Below are positions 1 to 8,852 of a stretch of DNA of 35,507 nucleotides, one piece after another. Source of the stretch: Phycisphaeraceae bacterium (lineage in GTDB: Bacteria > Planctomycetota > Phycisphaerae > Phycisphaerales > Phycisphaeraceae); assembly GCA_002716625.1 (NCBI GenBank), contig PBAS01000004.1, positions 1-35,507 on the forward strand, in the 5' to 3' direction. The notes beneath the pieces were generated by a model. That model ran no database searches. It was not told the DNA's origin and saw nothing but the letters and a program-made list of their open reading frames with translations. Both the position numbers and the translations under genes were made by a program. Each line of letters opens with the position of its first letter. The first letter of the stretch is position 1.

Positions 1-718
1 GGAAACTGTCACGTCCCACATCAAGGAGGTTGTCGAAGTTGCCGTATTCCTTGAGTGAAATACTCGCCGTTGCGAATTCGCCGGCAAAAAGGGAACCATT
101 AACCCCATGTTTGATGTCTGTTAGTTCCAGTAGGAATATGGCATTAAGTTTCAATGCCGTTTTATCATTGGCATCGAAGCCATGTGCGATCAAATTGCTT
201 AAACCTGATACAACTGCACCTTCGCTTCCACCATTCTCAAGCTTCTGGTAGCCGATGATGGCTTGGCCAAGATCCACCAAAAAGGAGTTTTCCTCATCAA
301 GTGCTAGTTCTGCCGTGGATCCCGGAGATGTTGTGAATCCTGCTGTTGTATTGGTGGCGGCAGTCCAATTGGCGCCTATGATCCCCAAGTCAGCAACATC
401 TACGATAACATCGGCATTGAAATTACCACGAAACCACCGTGCCTTTGTTCCATTAAAGTTGGTACTCAGGATTCCCAGGTCTGCAATATCAACTACCCCA
501 TTCAAATTTGCATCACCAGGCAGAGAAATCGTGGTTGCTAGGATACTTGCCTGATCCACGGTATTGCCGATTTCACGATGGGATTCAGTGTCGGTGAAAA
601 TCGATCCGGAAAGCAGAAGGCGCGGTTCAAGAAAATTAAATTCAACCTGTGCGTTTGCGGGTACTGGTGTCCTGACGGTTATGGCCCTTTTGAATATTTG
701 TAAAAGTCTTTCCCGCAT
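1..718 (-). CDS. LEPR-XLL and dockerin type I protein, 3' end cut by window edge
   Basis: Reading the minus strand from an ATG at 718 gives an uninterrupted frame of about 239 codons to the window edge, so the C-terminus is missing. An in-frame TAA lies a few codons upstream, which makes 718 the first possible ATG; no clear ribosome binding site is visible. The N-terminus is basic (MRERLLQIFKRAITVR), followed by FLEPRLLLSG at about residues 29-38. This is the LEPR-XLL motif seen in exported planctomycete proteins. Two dockerin-type calcium-binding repeats follow (GDANLNGVVDIADLGIL and NFNADVIVDVADLGIIGANW), roughly residues 62-115. The remainder is not recognised. Plus-strand open frames over the same bases are antisense shadows. 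The gene is probably a surface or secreted protein; its effector function is unknown. Confidence 0.85.
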   Translation of the reverse strand, partial: MRERLLQIFKRAITVRTPVPANAQVEFNFLEPRLLLSGSIFTDTESHREIGNTVDQASILATTISLPGDANLNGVVDIADLGILSTNFNGTKARWFRGNFNADVIVDVADLGIIGANWTAATNTTAGFTTSPGSTAELALDEENSFLVDLGQAIIGYQKLENGGSEGAVVSGLSNLIAHGFDANDKTALKLNAIFLLELTDIKHGVNGSLFAGEFATASISLKEYGNFDNLLDVGRDSF

Positions 719-1052
719 GGCGTAAGAGGAGCTATATGATTATCCGCGCGATCGTGCAATTCTGTTGCACGTACGCTTTTCCTCTTGGTTTGGATTACAA
801 GAAATCAATGTCATCTTTCCCGCGCCCATCTAACTTTCAAGGATGTGAAACAAATATACTACCAAACCACATAAAACAAAGAAGTAAATTAATTTATGAA
901 CTTTAGTTGACTTTCATGAAAATGGGTTTTCGGAAATTTTCGAAGAAGAAACAAACCGCCCTTCTGTCAACCATCCCCTGGAATGTGCCCATGTATTTGT
1001 GAGACCGCCGTTATCTATTTGGCTCGCTGGATATCTTGATGCCATTTTGCAT
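719..1052. other. AT-rich intergenic region
   Basis: About 330 bases between the 5' end of the LEPR-XLL gene and the 3' end of the sialidase-like gene. It holds the hairpin at 753-771 and an AT-rich stretch around 840-940 that could contain the promoter of the leftward LEPR-XLL gene. I see no convincing coding sequence here. Confidence 0.6.
753..771 (-). promoter_or_regulatory. Perfect 7-bp hairpin upstream of LEPR-XLL gene
   Basis: CGTGCAA and TTGCACG form a perfect 7-bp stem around a 5-base loop. It ends 35 bases before the ATG at 718 of the leftward gene, so it would fall in the leader or promoter. It could be an mRNA structure or an operator; the sequence alone does not decide. Confidence 0.4.
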
Positions 1053-2120
1053 TTATCTGGCATCGCATTGCCGGTCGTCTGGGTTATAGAGATCCTGAAT
1101 TGAAAATGTTCGCCACTTGCGTGGCAAGGGACCTTCCGGTGAATGTGCTTTATAACACACGAGCATCTGCTCGTCGTGAAAGTAGATCTCCGGGTAGCCG
1201 TAATAACGGAAATCATCAGGGATCTGGCCGAGAAGATTATCTGGCCCCGATGGGCCGCGAACCATTGAGGTCAACGGTGGAGGTTTAATAAGGACTCCGG
1301 TGCTTAGGCCGCTGACCAGTTCAAGGGTCTTGTGATTCTCCCAGGTCTGTCCATCATTCTTGGAGATGGCCATTGAAAGGCGACCCCGACGGAATCCGGT
1401 TTCAATTTCTTCAGCAGAAACTTGGTTCCAGATCAAGACAAGGTCATCTGTGTGGGGGATGCGTGACAGGGCGCAAGGTGAATTGGACATGGCCAGTTCA
1501 GTTGGCTCAACCTTTGTCCAGGATTCACCACCATCGGCACTGTAACTTTTAACGATACGGCCACATGTCGATCGCATGTAGCACATCAACTGGCCATCAC
1601 TTAGTTCAACCACCACCGGTTCATCCGTGGTTGTAAAACCCATATGACCATCGTCGAAGTAACCCAGCAAGAACCCTTTGGAGGTTGACCATGATTGGCC
1701 TTCATCATCGGACCAGACCATGAATGAACCAGACATTTCGGGCACGTGGGTGTGAGTTTCTAACAGGAGGGTTTTATTTTTATAAGTCGCATATCCACCG
1801 CGTTCGTGGTTTGTGTAGTCAGGGTGAAGGCCATGCATATAAAGATAAAATGGCAGAACGATTCGCCCTCGGTACGTGGCCGACTTGAGTTGGATTGATG
1901 CGTTGTCAAGTCCCTGGATTGGTCCGCGATAGGTCATGAGTTCTCCGCCACGATCCCATGTTCTACCACCGTCATGGGAGGTGTAGGAGTAAGCGGCCTC
2001 TTCTCCTTGAAGGTCATATTTGAAGAGCACGCCCGAGGAAAGTTCTCTAAACTCCCGGCGTTCTTCCGTTTCGAGTTCGGGTAATTCACCAGTTGGAAGT
2101 TGGTCGTCGTGGTTCGTCAT
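1053..2120 (-). CDS. BNR-repeat sialidase-like exo-glycosidase
   Basis: The 355-residue protein carries four Asp-box motifs of the sialidase six-bladed propeller fold: SHDGGRTW (about 48-55), SDDEGQSW (137-144), SADGGESW (194-201) and SKNDGQTW (around 280). The segment YMRSTCGRI (about 181-189) resembles the substrate-binding strand of BNR proteins. No signal peptide is visible from the ATG at 2120, so it may be cytoplasmic or the start may be misjudged; there is no obvious Shine-Dalgarno. Asp-box proteins include sialidases and other exo-acting glycosidases, so the substrate is open. The gene stands alone, with an AT-rich gap on its downstream side and recO diverging upstream. Confidence 0.8.
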   Translation of the reverse strand: MTNHDDQLPTGELPELETEERREFRELSSGVLFKYDLQGEEAAYSYTSHDGGRTWDRGGELMTYRGPIQGLDNASIQLKSATYRGRIVLPFYLYMHGLHPDYTNHERGGYATYKNKTLLLETHTHVPEMSGSFMVWSDDEGQSWSTSKGFLLGYFDDGHMGFTTTDEPVVVELSDGQLMCYMRSTCGRIVKSYSADGGESWTKVEPTELAMSNSPCALSRIPHTDDLVLIWNQVSAEEIETGFRRGRLSMAISKNDGQTWENHKTLELVSGLSTGVLIKPPPLTSMVRGPSGPDNLLGQIPDDFRYYGYPEIYFHDEQMLVCYKAHSPEGPLPRKWRTFSIQDLYNPDDRQCDAR

Positions 2121-2267
2121 GGATCAATTCAAGCGAAATGCGGAATATTAAAATATCCACTACCCCAGCATCTTATCACGTTGATTAAAAATAACCTTTG
2201 CATCCTGCTATCCTGTCAATCATTATCAGGATTTAGCATGAGTGTGACCTGCATACGGAGAGTTTAG

Positions 2268-3023
2268 ATGGCAAGGTTTAAGGAGGATGCCATCTGTATC
2301 CGCTACCTGGACTGGTCGGAAACGAGCCAGATTGTTGTGCTATTGACCAGGGAGCACGGGAAATTACGAGGTTTGGCCAAGGGGTCCAAGCGGACCAGCC
2401 CGGGCGCATTGGCCAGGTACTCAGGTGGTATCGAATTGCTGACATTGGGCCAGGTCGTTGGTCTGACGAAGCCGACATCGGAACTTGCCACCATCACTGA
2501 ATGGGATCTACAGGATCCCTATCCGCATCTTCGCCGTGATCTATCAGCGCAGCATCTGGGCCTCTACGGCGCCGACCTTGCCAACGCCCTGGTTGCAGAT
2601 CACGACCCACACCCAACGGCGTTTGGTGCGCTGCGACAATTGTTGACTGAATTGACGGAGCCTTCGCAATATGACAAGGCAATATTAGAGTTTCAGTGGT
2701 GTATGCTTGATGGCAGTGGATATCGCCCACAGTTGGATCGGGACGTTCAGACTGACGAAGAGATCAGAGATCAACAGACTTATAACTTCGACGCCCGAAT
2801 TGGAGGCTTGACCAATGAAGCGGGCTTGACCACCCCAGATAATGGAAGGGGACCCTGGCGCGTTCGGCAGGAAACGGTTGGTTTGCTGCGTGATTTATCA
2901 GCGGGCCGGTGGCAGGCCGATCAGTTGGTGGTTCGGCGGGCAAGTCGCCTGTTATGTGTCTACGCACGGGCCATTATTGATCGGCAGTTGCCGACCATGA
3001 AATTTGTACTGGATCGTGGATAG
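2268..3023 (+). CDS. recO: DNA repair protein RecO
   Basis: The 251-residue product has the RecO N-terminal OB-fold signature: an opening segment ending AICIRYLDWSETSQIVVLLT, then EHGKLRGLAKGSKR at about residues 29-42. The length matches the family. RecO works with RecF and RecR to load RecA on SSB-coated single-stranded DNA in recombinational repair. I see no CxxC pair in the C-terminal half, so the zinc site present in some RecO proteins appears absent. The ATG at 2268 follows GGAGAGTTTAG, an acceptable ribosome binding site. The next gene begins about 50 bases downstream on the same strand, so the two are probably cotranscribed. Confidence 0.9.
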   Translation: MARFKEDAICIRYLDWSETSQIVVLLTREHGKLRGLAKGSKRTSPGALARYSGGIELLTLGQVVGLTKPTSELATITEWDLQDPYPHLRRDLSAQHLGLYGADLANALVADHDPHPTAFGALRQLLTELTEPSQYDKAILEFQWCMLDGSGYRPQLDRDVQTDEEIRDQQTYNFDARIGGLTNEAGLTTPDNGRGPWRVRQETVGLLRDLSAGRWQADQLVVRRASRLLCVYARAIIDRQLPTMKFVLDRG

Positions 3024-3075
3024 TATCTCGCTATTCTATTGGCCCAAGTTTATTGCCAAAAAGAAGGTTAACGCC

Positions 3076-3495
3076 ATGCCCCCGGCCCCAACCACAGAAC
3101 AAGACATCACCCCCGGCAGACTTATTGGCACTGAACAGGGCATGATTGTCCTGGCACTGTTCGGTACAGATTATCAACTGCATCTGTGCGTCGAAGACGA
3201 GATCAGCATAGCACTGGATCGTCCCGTGAAGGGAAGGATTTATGCGCGAGCTCGGCGCATGGATTTGATGGCAAGTGGTGGCCGGTTCATTGAGCCGGCC
3301 TATGGCCGTCCACGCCGGATCCAAGGGACCATTGCGGCCGTGAACCTGCAAGCCAATACGATCACGGTGGCTTGTGCCGGCGTAAGCATGTTTATCTGTG
3401 AATTGGGTGCGAAGCAAAGTGCTTCAGAATTCCCATATGGCGGGCTGGTGGGTTTTGACGTAGAGCGTGGCGCCCGCTTTGAACTTGTGGGCTGA
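3076..3495 (+). CDS. Conserved-looking hypothetical protein, about 139 residues
   Basis: The frame is open from 3004, but the ATG at 3076 (MPPAPTTEQ) is preferred because AAGAAGG precedes it at suitable spacing and the earlier start overlaps the end of recO. The product is rich in beta-strand patterns (GMIVLALFGTDYQLHLCV, GTIAAVNLQANTITVACAG) and looks like a small barrel, perhaps OB-fold or PilZ-like, but I cannot match it to a family with confidence. No signal peptide or membrane segment is visible. It lies between recO and a UDP-glucuronate decarboxylase gene in the same direction. The function is unknown. Confidence 0.7.
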   Translation: MPPAPTTEQDITPGRLIGTEQGMIVLALFGTDYQLHLCVEDEISIALDRPVKGRIYARARRMDLMASGGRFIEPAYGRPRRIQGTIAAVNLQANTITVACAGVSMFICELGAKQSASEFPYGGLVGFDVERGARFELVG

Positions 3496-3625
3496 TTGAG
3501 CCGATCTTCTATTATTATTATGTTATTCGGTCTCGATTGTGGTTGGCTGGCTTTGTTCTGGAGATTGATCAGAATATTTAGGCTTTAAATCATTGAAACC
3601 ACAGAATCTTTAGAGCGTTCTTTTC

Positions 3626-4627
3626 ATGTCAACCCCTCTTCAACGCATTTTGGTTACTGGTGGCGCAGGATTTCTTGGGTCGCATTTGTGTGAGCAGTTG
3701 GTGGCACAGGGGTACGATGTGTTGTGTCTCGATAACTTTTTCACCAGCCAAAAGCAGAATATTACACACCTACTGGATCGCCCAAACTTTCAACTTATTC
3801 GTCACGATGTTTCGTTGCCAATCTGGATGGAGGTTGACCAGATCTACAACCTGGCCTGTCCCGCGTCCCCGGTACATTATCAGTTCAACCCGATTAAAAC
3901 GGTCAAGACCTCGGTGCTGGGTGCAATCAACATGTGCGGCTTGGCTAAACGAACTCAAGCCAAAATCCTTCAAGCTTCAACCAGTGAGGTTTACGGTGAC
4001 CCCCAGGTTCATCCACAACCAGAGAACTATCGTGGTCATGTCAATCCAATTGGCGTACGCGCGTGTTATGACGAGGGAAAACGTTGTGCCGAGACCCTGT
4101 TCTTTGACTACCATCGCTCGAACGGCGTGAATATTCGCGTGGTCAGGATCTTCAATACATATGGTCCGCGTATGCACCCCTATGATGGACGGGTTGTATC
4201 CAATTTCATCATCCAGGCATTGAAAGACAAAGATTTGTCAATCTATGGTGACGGGTCGCAGACGCGTTCATTCTGTTATGTGGATGATATGATTGATGGC
4301 TTTGTGCGGATGATGGCTGCCCCCGACAGTTTTATTGGTCCGGTCAACCTGGGGCATCCCGAGGGCGAATTTACCATGCAGCAACTTGCTGAACTGGTTT
4401 TGGAATTGACCGGTTCAAAAAGCAGGATCACCTATTTACCACTTCCCGATGATGATCCTGCGCAACGGCGCCCCGATATCACGTTGGCTCGCCAGCACCT
4501 TGGCTGGGAGCCGACCGTGACCTTGCATGAGGGGCTGGCAAAAACCGTTGAGTATTTCAGATCGATCGACTTGGACCGGTTCCAACCACCTACCGATCAC
4601 ACGGCGCACAAATCATCTGGCCTGTGA
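3626..4627 (+). CDS. UDP-glucuronate decarboxylase (UDP-xylose synthase)
   Basis: This 333-residue extended short-chain dehydrogenase converts UDP-glucuronate to UDP-xylose with bound NAD, supplying pentose for surface glycans. The Rossmann motif [10 protein letters not shown] spans residues 11-20. Catalytic residues lie in STSEVYGDP (about 118-126) and in YDEGKR (Y148, K152), the last being the signature separating this enzyme from UDP-glucose epimerases. ARQHLGWEP and a C-terminal helix complete the fold. The length is that of a soluble bacterial enzyme with no membrane anchor. The gene is 130 bases downstream of the hypothetical gene and converges with the formaldehyde-activating enzyme gene. 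Confidence 0.93.
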   Translation: MSTPLQRILVTGGAGFLGSHLCEQLVAQGYDVLCLDNFFTSQKQNITHLLDRPNFQLIRHDVSLPIWMEVDQIYNLACPASPVHYQFNPIKTVKTSVLGAINMCGLAKRTQAKILQASTSEVYGDPQVHPQPENYRGHVNPIGVRACYDEGKRCAETLFFDYHRSNGVNIRVVRIFNTYGPRMHPYDGRVVSNFIIQALKDKDLSIYGDGSQTRSFCYVDDMIDGFVRMMAAPDSFIGPVNLGHPEGEFTMQQLAELVLELTGSKSRITYLPLPDDDPAQRRPDITLARQHLGWEPTVTLHEGLAKTVEYFRSIDLDRFQPPTDHTAHKSSGL

Positions 4628-4633
4628 TCTGGT

Positions 4634-4661
4634 TAAACCCAGCATTCAAGGCATGGGTTTA
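4634..4661. terminator. Shared hairpin between convergent genes
   Basis: TAAACCCA and TGGGTTTA form a perfect 8-bp stem with a 12-base loop. It sits just after the UDP-glucuronate decarboxylase stop and overlaps the stop codon of the convergent formaldehyde-activating enzyme gene. Its position suggests a bidirectional terminator. There is no long T tract, so intrinsic activity is uncertain. Confidence 0.5.
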
Positions 4662-5159
4662 CTTGGGACTGAATGGATGTTTAGCTGAATCTTTGCGCTT
4701 GACCATCTCGTCCGCAGTGGGTTCACCCTTCATGGCACGTTCGATTGAAAGCTTGGTTGCTTCGTAGTTGTAGTCATAGATTTTGGCATCGTCTTCGGCT
4801 TCTGGATGAATAAACACGCCACAGACGATGACCAGGTCCTCGCATTGGTCCTTGGGAATGATGCCTTCGGCTACTGCGTCAGCGACGGCCTTGCCCACGG
4901 CAGCCTGGGCAGGGCCAAACATCTGGACGGCCTGCCTTAAGTTCTTTTGCGTGACTTTCGTAGTCAGCACCGTAGCCGGTTTTGCCAGAAGATTGGGTTC
5001 TAGCACAGCCATCAGGTTTGTATGACCCTGTGTTTGGCCGCCAGCCAGGGAAGTGGCAAACGCGATGCCCACGGGACCGTCCTTGGAGCCGATCAATAGG
5101 TCGATATGGGCAATTTCGTTCCCATCACCGACTAAAGCTTCACCGATATACATAGACAT
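4659..5159 (-). CDS. fae: Formaldehyde-activating enzyme
   Basis: The 166-residue product is full length for Fae, which condenses formaldehyde with tetrahydromethanopterin to methylene-H4MPT in the cytoplasm. The conserved N-terminal block GEALVGDGNEIAHIDL includes H18, matching the proposed catalytic histidine of the family. TQGHTNLMAVLEPNLLAKPATV and the downstream FGPAQAAVGKAVADAV segment are also typical. The start at 5159 is well supported by AGGAGA a few bases upstream. Some planctomycetes carry H4MPT-linked C1 genes, and here fae stands apart from any other C1 gene in the window. The likely role is formaldehyde detoxification or oxidation rather than full methylotrophy; that is inference. 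Confidence 0.93.
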   Translation of the reverse strand: MSMYIGEALVGDGNEIAHIDLLIGSKDGPVGIAFATSLAGGQTQGHTNLMAVLEPNLLAKPATVLTTKVTQKNLRQAVQMFGPAQAAVGKAVADAVAEGIIPKDQCEDLVIVCGVFIHPEAEDDAKIYDYNYEATKLSIERAMKGEPTADEMVKRKDSAKHPFSPK

Positions 5160-5386
5160 GTTCGATCTCCTCTTAATCTAAAAAAGAATTAGGATTCTGG
5201 CATGAAATTCATATCGACTGCCGTTTTACAGCAACCAATAAAGAACCGCAAACCGGCCTGGATTTTCTGCCAATCAAGGGCATGGTACATGGCCTTAGTA
5301 TCAGGTGGTTGAGCATGGAGCTCGGCGAGGTAGAATCAGCCTGGTGTAAACTACTGATCAACATGCCTGCTGGGATTAGGGCAGCA

Positions 5387-5477
5387 GGAGAGGTGGCCGA
5401 GTGGCTTAAGGCAACGGTTTGCTAAACCGTCGTACTGGGTATTCCTGGTACCGAGGGTTCGAATCCCTCCCTCTCCG
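5387..5477 (+). tRNA. tRNA-Ser (anticodon GCT)
   Basis: The acceptor arms GGAGAGG (5387-5393) and CCTCTCC (5470-5476) pair perfectly, with discriminator G at 5477 and no encoded CCA. The anticodon stem ACGGT/ACCGT encloses TTGCTAA, giving anticodon GCT at 5421-5423, which reads AGC and AGT serine codons. The long variable arm between the anticodon stem and the GAGGG-TTCGAAT-CCCTC T arm is the class II feature expected for serine. Confidence 0.95.
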
Positions 5478-5587
5478 CTTGAAAATATACGGTTTTGGGC
5501 AACGGCGCGGAGATTAGCCCCTTTCTAGCAGGGTGCAGGTACTGTGAAGTGGATCCCGCTTCAAGTCATGAAGTTCTGCTACATCTA

Positions 5588-6385
5588 TCACAACGTAGCC
5601 CATGGAACTTTCTGTGATCGGCAGACAACCTTGTTCCGTGGGAACTGATGTTGCAGGTCAGCGGCAAGACGCTGCAGACCGTCATTTTCAGTTGGGGAGT
5701 GACCACCTTCAATCAGGGCAATGTTACTTTCCATGGCCATGCGTTGGGTGAAGTCGTTGGTCTCACCGACCACCACGGCCTCAATGCCACGTGGCAGTAA
5801 AAATTTCACAATATTGTGCATGTTGCGGTCCATGCCATCGCCACCCGAGCAGGTCCCGATATGCGTAATGTTTCGTTTTGGATCACCGGTTACGCGCACC
5901 CCATCAAGTCCAAGGGCCTGTTTCGTCCTCTGGGCAAGGTCCCCGGCGGTCATGGCCTTAACGACATGGTGCGAATAAACCCAGCCGCTGAAAACCGGCG
6001 CCGGTAGATCTAGAGTACCCCACAAGGCAGGACCAACGTGTGTAGGGTCAACTGTAGAGTGTGCACGCAAGATGGTCAGGCCGTGCTGCTCGATTAATAC
6101 AAGCCGTTTTCGATCACAATCCCACGGCTCCTTGATAGGCGAACGTTCAGCCCACACAGGATAATCCCAGAACGTGACTGCCTCGTGGGTTACGATGAGG
6201 TTGCATCCAGCGTTTACCGCGTGTGCGAGTGCCGGGCCTGTGGCCATTCAGGTTACGAAAATGCCGCGAACCTCGTCATCTCCGTTTCCATAAAGAAACC
6301 CTTCTTCTGAATTAAGTCGACCATTTTCATTAAATGTAGATAGATAGGATTCAATATCACGTACGAATAATGTTGTGGACATCAT
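5588..6385 (-). pseudogene. Nif3-family (DUF34) metal-binding protein gene interrupted by in-frame TGA
   Basis: A 219-codon open frame runs from ATG 6247 to 5588 and matches the Nif3-like dinuclear-metal fold from LIVTHEAVTFWDYP to HSPTEN, including the metal-site H in VTHE, HSTVD and GGHS-x-x-E. It lacks the N-terminal strand and helix of the family. The same frame continues upstream of the ATG without shift: from ATG 6385, through SEEGFLYGNGDDEVRGIFVT, then TGA at 6248-6250, then MATGPALAHAV. The stop therefore cuts a coherent protein of about 265 codons. In related Nif3 proteins I recall a Trp before MAT, so TGG to TGA is the simplest explanation. It may be a true nonsense mutation, a sequence error or readthrough. 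The gene follows GH20 in the same direction. Confidence 0.75.
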
Positions 6386-6488
6386 GCAGTTTTACCATGG
6401 AATGCGAGGTGGGAACTTTATGACCTCAGGTTGTCATTTCGTTCCCTGCGGTACTGGATTGAGCATGGCTTTTGGGGTGGTTGACGAC

Positions 6489-8615
6489 TTAGGGTGTGGC
6501 TTGGGCTGTCCATCGAACAGGCCATGGGCAGTCGGCAAAGCGCTGGAAGAAATGGTCCTTGAATTCGAATTGCTTCATGTTCGATATGCGGTACGTATCA
6601 GGCAGGTAAAAAACCTTTTCAAAATAAGGTAGGCCATCATGATTGCGGGCCAGTCGACGAATGAGTGGGATGACATGCTGGAGTAGGACCTTGCGGTGTT
6701 CAGCAAGTACATAGGCATCATATGGTGTGTGTCCGGTGACCTCATGGGCTTTGTAGGTTGATTCGAGGATCCGGAGACTGGCAGCAATACGACGGACCTG
6801 TTCGATCGTCTGGTTAATGTGGCGAGAGAATATTTTCGATTGCCTTGGCCGGTGCTCAATTAGCGAAGCTCGATGGTAATGGCCCCATGCCTGGTCAAAT
6901 GCGTTGAATATTTCAAGAATTTCATGAAGCAGAATCAATGGAACTTCCAATGCGGTCTTTAACGCTGGGTCACGCTGGCCGATCCGGCGATAGGCTCCCT
7001 GGGCCTCCTTCAGGTGTCGGGCGATTCGTGTTCGATCTTTTGGCGAAAGGGAGGGTGACTTGAACCGCCACATGCCATAGGGACCATCCTGGAACAGGCG
7101 GCGGCGCATCCCGGCATTGCGGTCATAGGGTTTGGCGAAGATGTTATCAGCCTTGGTGACGGCAGCTAGGTAATCACCCAGTCCGTTTGTCTTGTCACCG
7201 CAAATTGTAAATGACAATGCTCGCAGATAGGCGCGGTTCATCTCGCAGCCTCCCGTCCAACCCTGGGCTGCTGATGTAGCCAGAGTTGGCCAACTTGCTT
7301 CAAACGACCCTCCATCTGCTGATTCCCAGTGCGAACAGGCGTACCCAAAGGCTCCGTACTTTTTGCCGACCTTGGCCATGTACGTTTGGTTCGCCTTAGC
7401 AGTGTCCAGGTGGACGCTCGTCCAACGGTAGTTCTGCGAAGTTGGCTGTACGATGAATGGGCGCCCCGTTTTTGCCACCCGCTTGATCATCGCGGGGTGC
7501 AGTTCCGTCAAGGCGGGCTTGTTATGTGGTCCTGGTCCCCAATACCACCAATGGACCAGTACGGCATCCTGCGGGATCGCCGCCAGCGCCTTGGGGGCCT
7601 CATCTTTGAAACCATCGGCACGATAAACATTTCGGCCTGCAACCATGTCATCCCAGAGCCACAGTCGCTTGCCACGACGTTGTAGGTGTTGGGCTACCTT
7701 GTGGGCGAAGTCTGCAAAGTACTTCGCCTTACCATTCTTGGCGATGGTGACTGCGACCTTTGGATTACTTCCTGTTCTCAACTGTTCATCAAACCCGGCA
7801 TGAAAATTGGGTGATCTAAAAGATTTAGCCAGTTCATCAATGTACCTGCGAACAAGAGGCCAGGTATCGGGGTGTGTCAGGTCAGGGTAACTACGCTTGT
7901 TGCCATCAGCTAGATCACAGTACCGCTCCAACCGGAGCCAACCCTCCATGTGGCTGAGGAGATTTGTGCCTGGGACAACATCGATACCACGTTCAAAACC
8001 ATAATCACTAATGATTCGTGCTTGGTCAGGGGTCAGGCCACGCTGGTGCCCAAGATCCTCCATGCCGGGAGCCCGAAAATGATTTTCAAGATAGAGCCAG
8101 ATGGCGTTGAGCTTGAGATCGACGAGTCGATCAATGATTCGTTTGAGGAAGCTAATGGGAGGAAAGAAATCCCGGGCCATATCAATCTGGATTGCACGCA
8201 CACGATAAGCCGGAGTATCGGTAATACGCAATGGTCTCAACGATGCACCCGCGCCTTTGGCTTCCAGCAACTGGCAAAGAGTGATGACACCATGTTGTAG
8301 CCCAGCGGGTGCTGGCGCCTGAATGCAGATGTCGTTATGGCTATCGATGTGTAACGTATAGGACTGACTGCGAAGGTCATGGTCCTTGATGCGGTTGAAT
8401 GGTCCGGGTGTTAGATTGAGTGTGAGCGTTCTTTTGGCGGATTGCTCGAGGCGTAGACTTGCCTTGTGGACCGCGAACCGTAGCCGCCTTCGAAGCCATT
8501 TCGGTATTGGATCGCCTTCAAGGTGTAATGATGACAGGCGGACGATGGCTCCACTTCCATGAGTGATCTTCGCGGGCCTTGGGTAAAGAAATGATGAAGC
8601 AGGAAATGATCTCAT
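6489..8615 (-). CDS. GH20-family beta-N-acetylhexosaminidase-like protein
   Basis: The 708-residue protein has the GH20 layout: an N-terminal domain to about residue 130 ending in the GVITLCQLL helix, then a TIM barrel starting at YRVRAIQIDMARDFFP (about 137-152). FHAGFDE (271-277) supplies the adjacent Asp-Glu pair (D276, E277) used in substrate-assisted catalysis, in which the substrate acetamido group is the nucleophile. WLWDDMV and VLVHWWYWG follow on later barrel strands. The C-terminal 220 residues are helical and unassigned. No signal peptide is apparent, so it probably acts in the cytoplasm on imported oligosaccharides unless the start is wrong. It lies downstream of the DUF4838 gene on the same strand. 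Confidence 0.85.
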   Translation of the reverse strand: MRSFPASSFLYPRPAKITHGSGAIVRLSSLHLEGDPIPKWLRRRLRFAVHKASLRLEQSAKRTLTLNLTPGPFNRIKDHDLRSQSYTLHIDSHNDICIQAPAPAGLQHGVITLCQLLEAKGAGASLRPLRITDTPAYRVRAIQIDMARDFFPPISFLKRIIDRLVDLKLNAIWLYLENHFRAPGMEDLGHQRGLTPDQARIISDYGFERGIDVVPGTNLLSHMEGWLRLERYCDLADGNKRSYPDLTHPDTWPLVRRYIDELAKSFRSPNFHAGFDEQLRTGSNPKVAVTIAKNGKAKYFADFAHKVAQHLQRRGKRLWLWDDMVAGRNVYRADGFKDEAPKALAAIPQDAVLVHWWYWGPGPHNKPALTELHPAMIKRVAKTGRPFIVQPTSQNYRWTSVHLDTAKANQTYMAKVGKKYGAFGYACSHWESADGGSFEASWPTLATSAAQGWTGGCEMNRAYLRALSFTICGDKTNGLGDYLAAVTKADNIFAKPYDRNAGMRRRLFQDGPYGMWRFKSPSLSPKDRTRIARHLKEAQGAYRRIGQRDPALKTALEVPLILLHEILEIFNAFDQAWGHYHRASLIEHRPRQSKIFSRHINQTIEQVRRIAASLRILESTYKAHEVTGHTPYDAYVLAEHRKVLLQHVIPLIRRLARNHDGLPYFEKVFYLPDTYRISNMKQFEFKDHFFQRFADCPWPVRWTAQATP

Positions 8616-8852
8616 GGGAATAAACTAGCCAACTAACCATCAAGGGCAAGTGACGAAAGGTGGTGAAGTGTGATTACATTCTTTATTTTGGGCATGTGAT
8701 ATATTCCTAAGGGGTCCTCAGGTTTATGATTAAGTGATCATTAGAGTGGGGATGAGGAGGGCCACGAGCCCTGGATCTTGGTATGTGGGTCGGTGTTGCG
8801 CACGGTCATTTTCAGTGCTGATGGCTCCTTGTCTTGCTTCATGTTCTTTTCA

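Noticed and set aside
255..554. Plus-strand open frames at 30-251 and 255-554
   Set aside because: They are antisense to the dockerin repeats of the minus-strand LEPR-XLL gene, whose motifs are unmistakable; the long frames result from its codon pattern.
6248..6250. TGA as a selenocysteine codon
   Set aside because: The position appears to be Trp in relatives rather than Cys, and I see no convincing downstream stem-loop of selenocysteine-insertion type.
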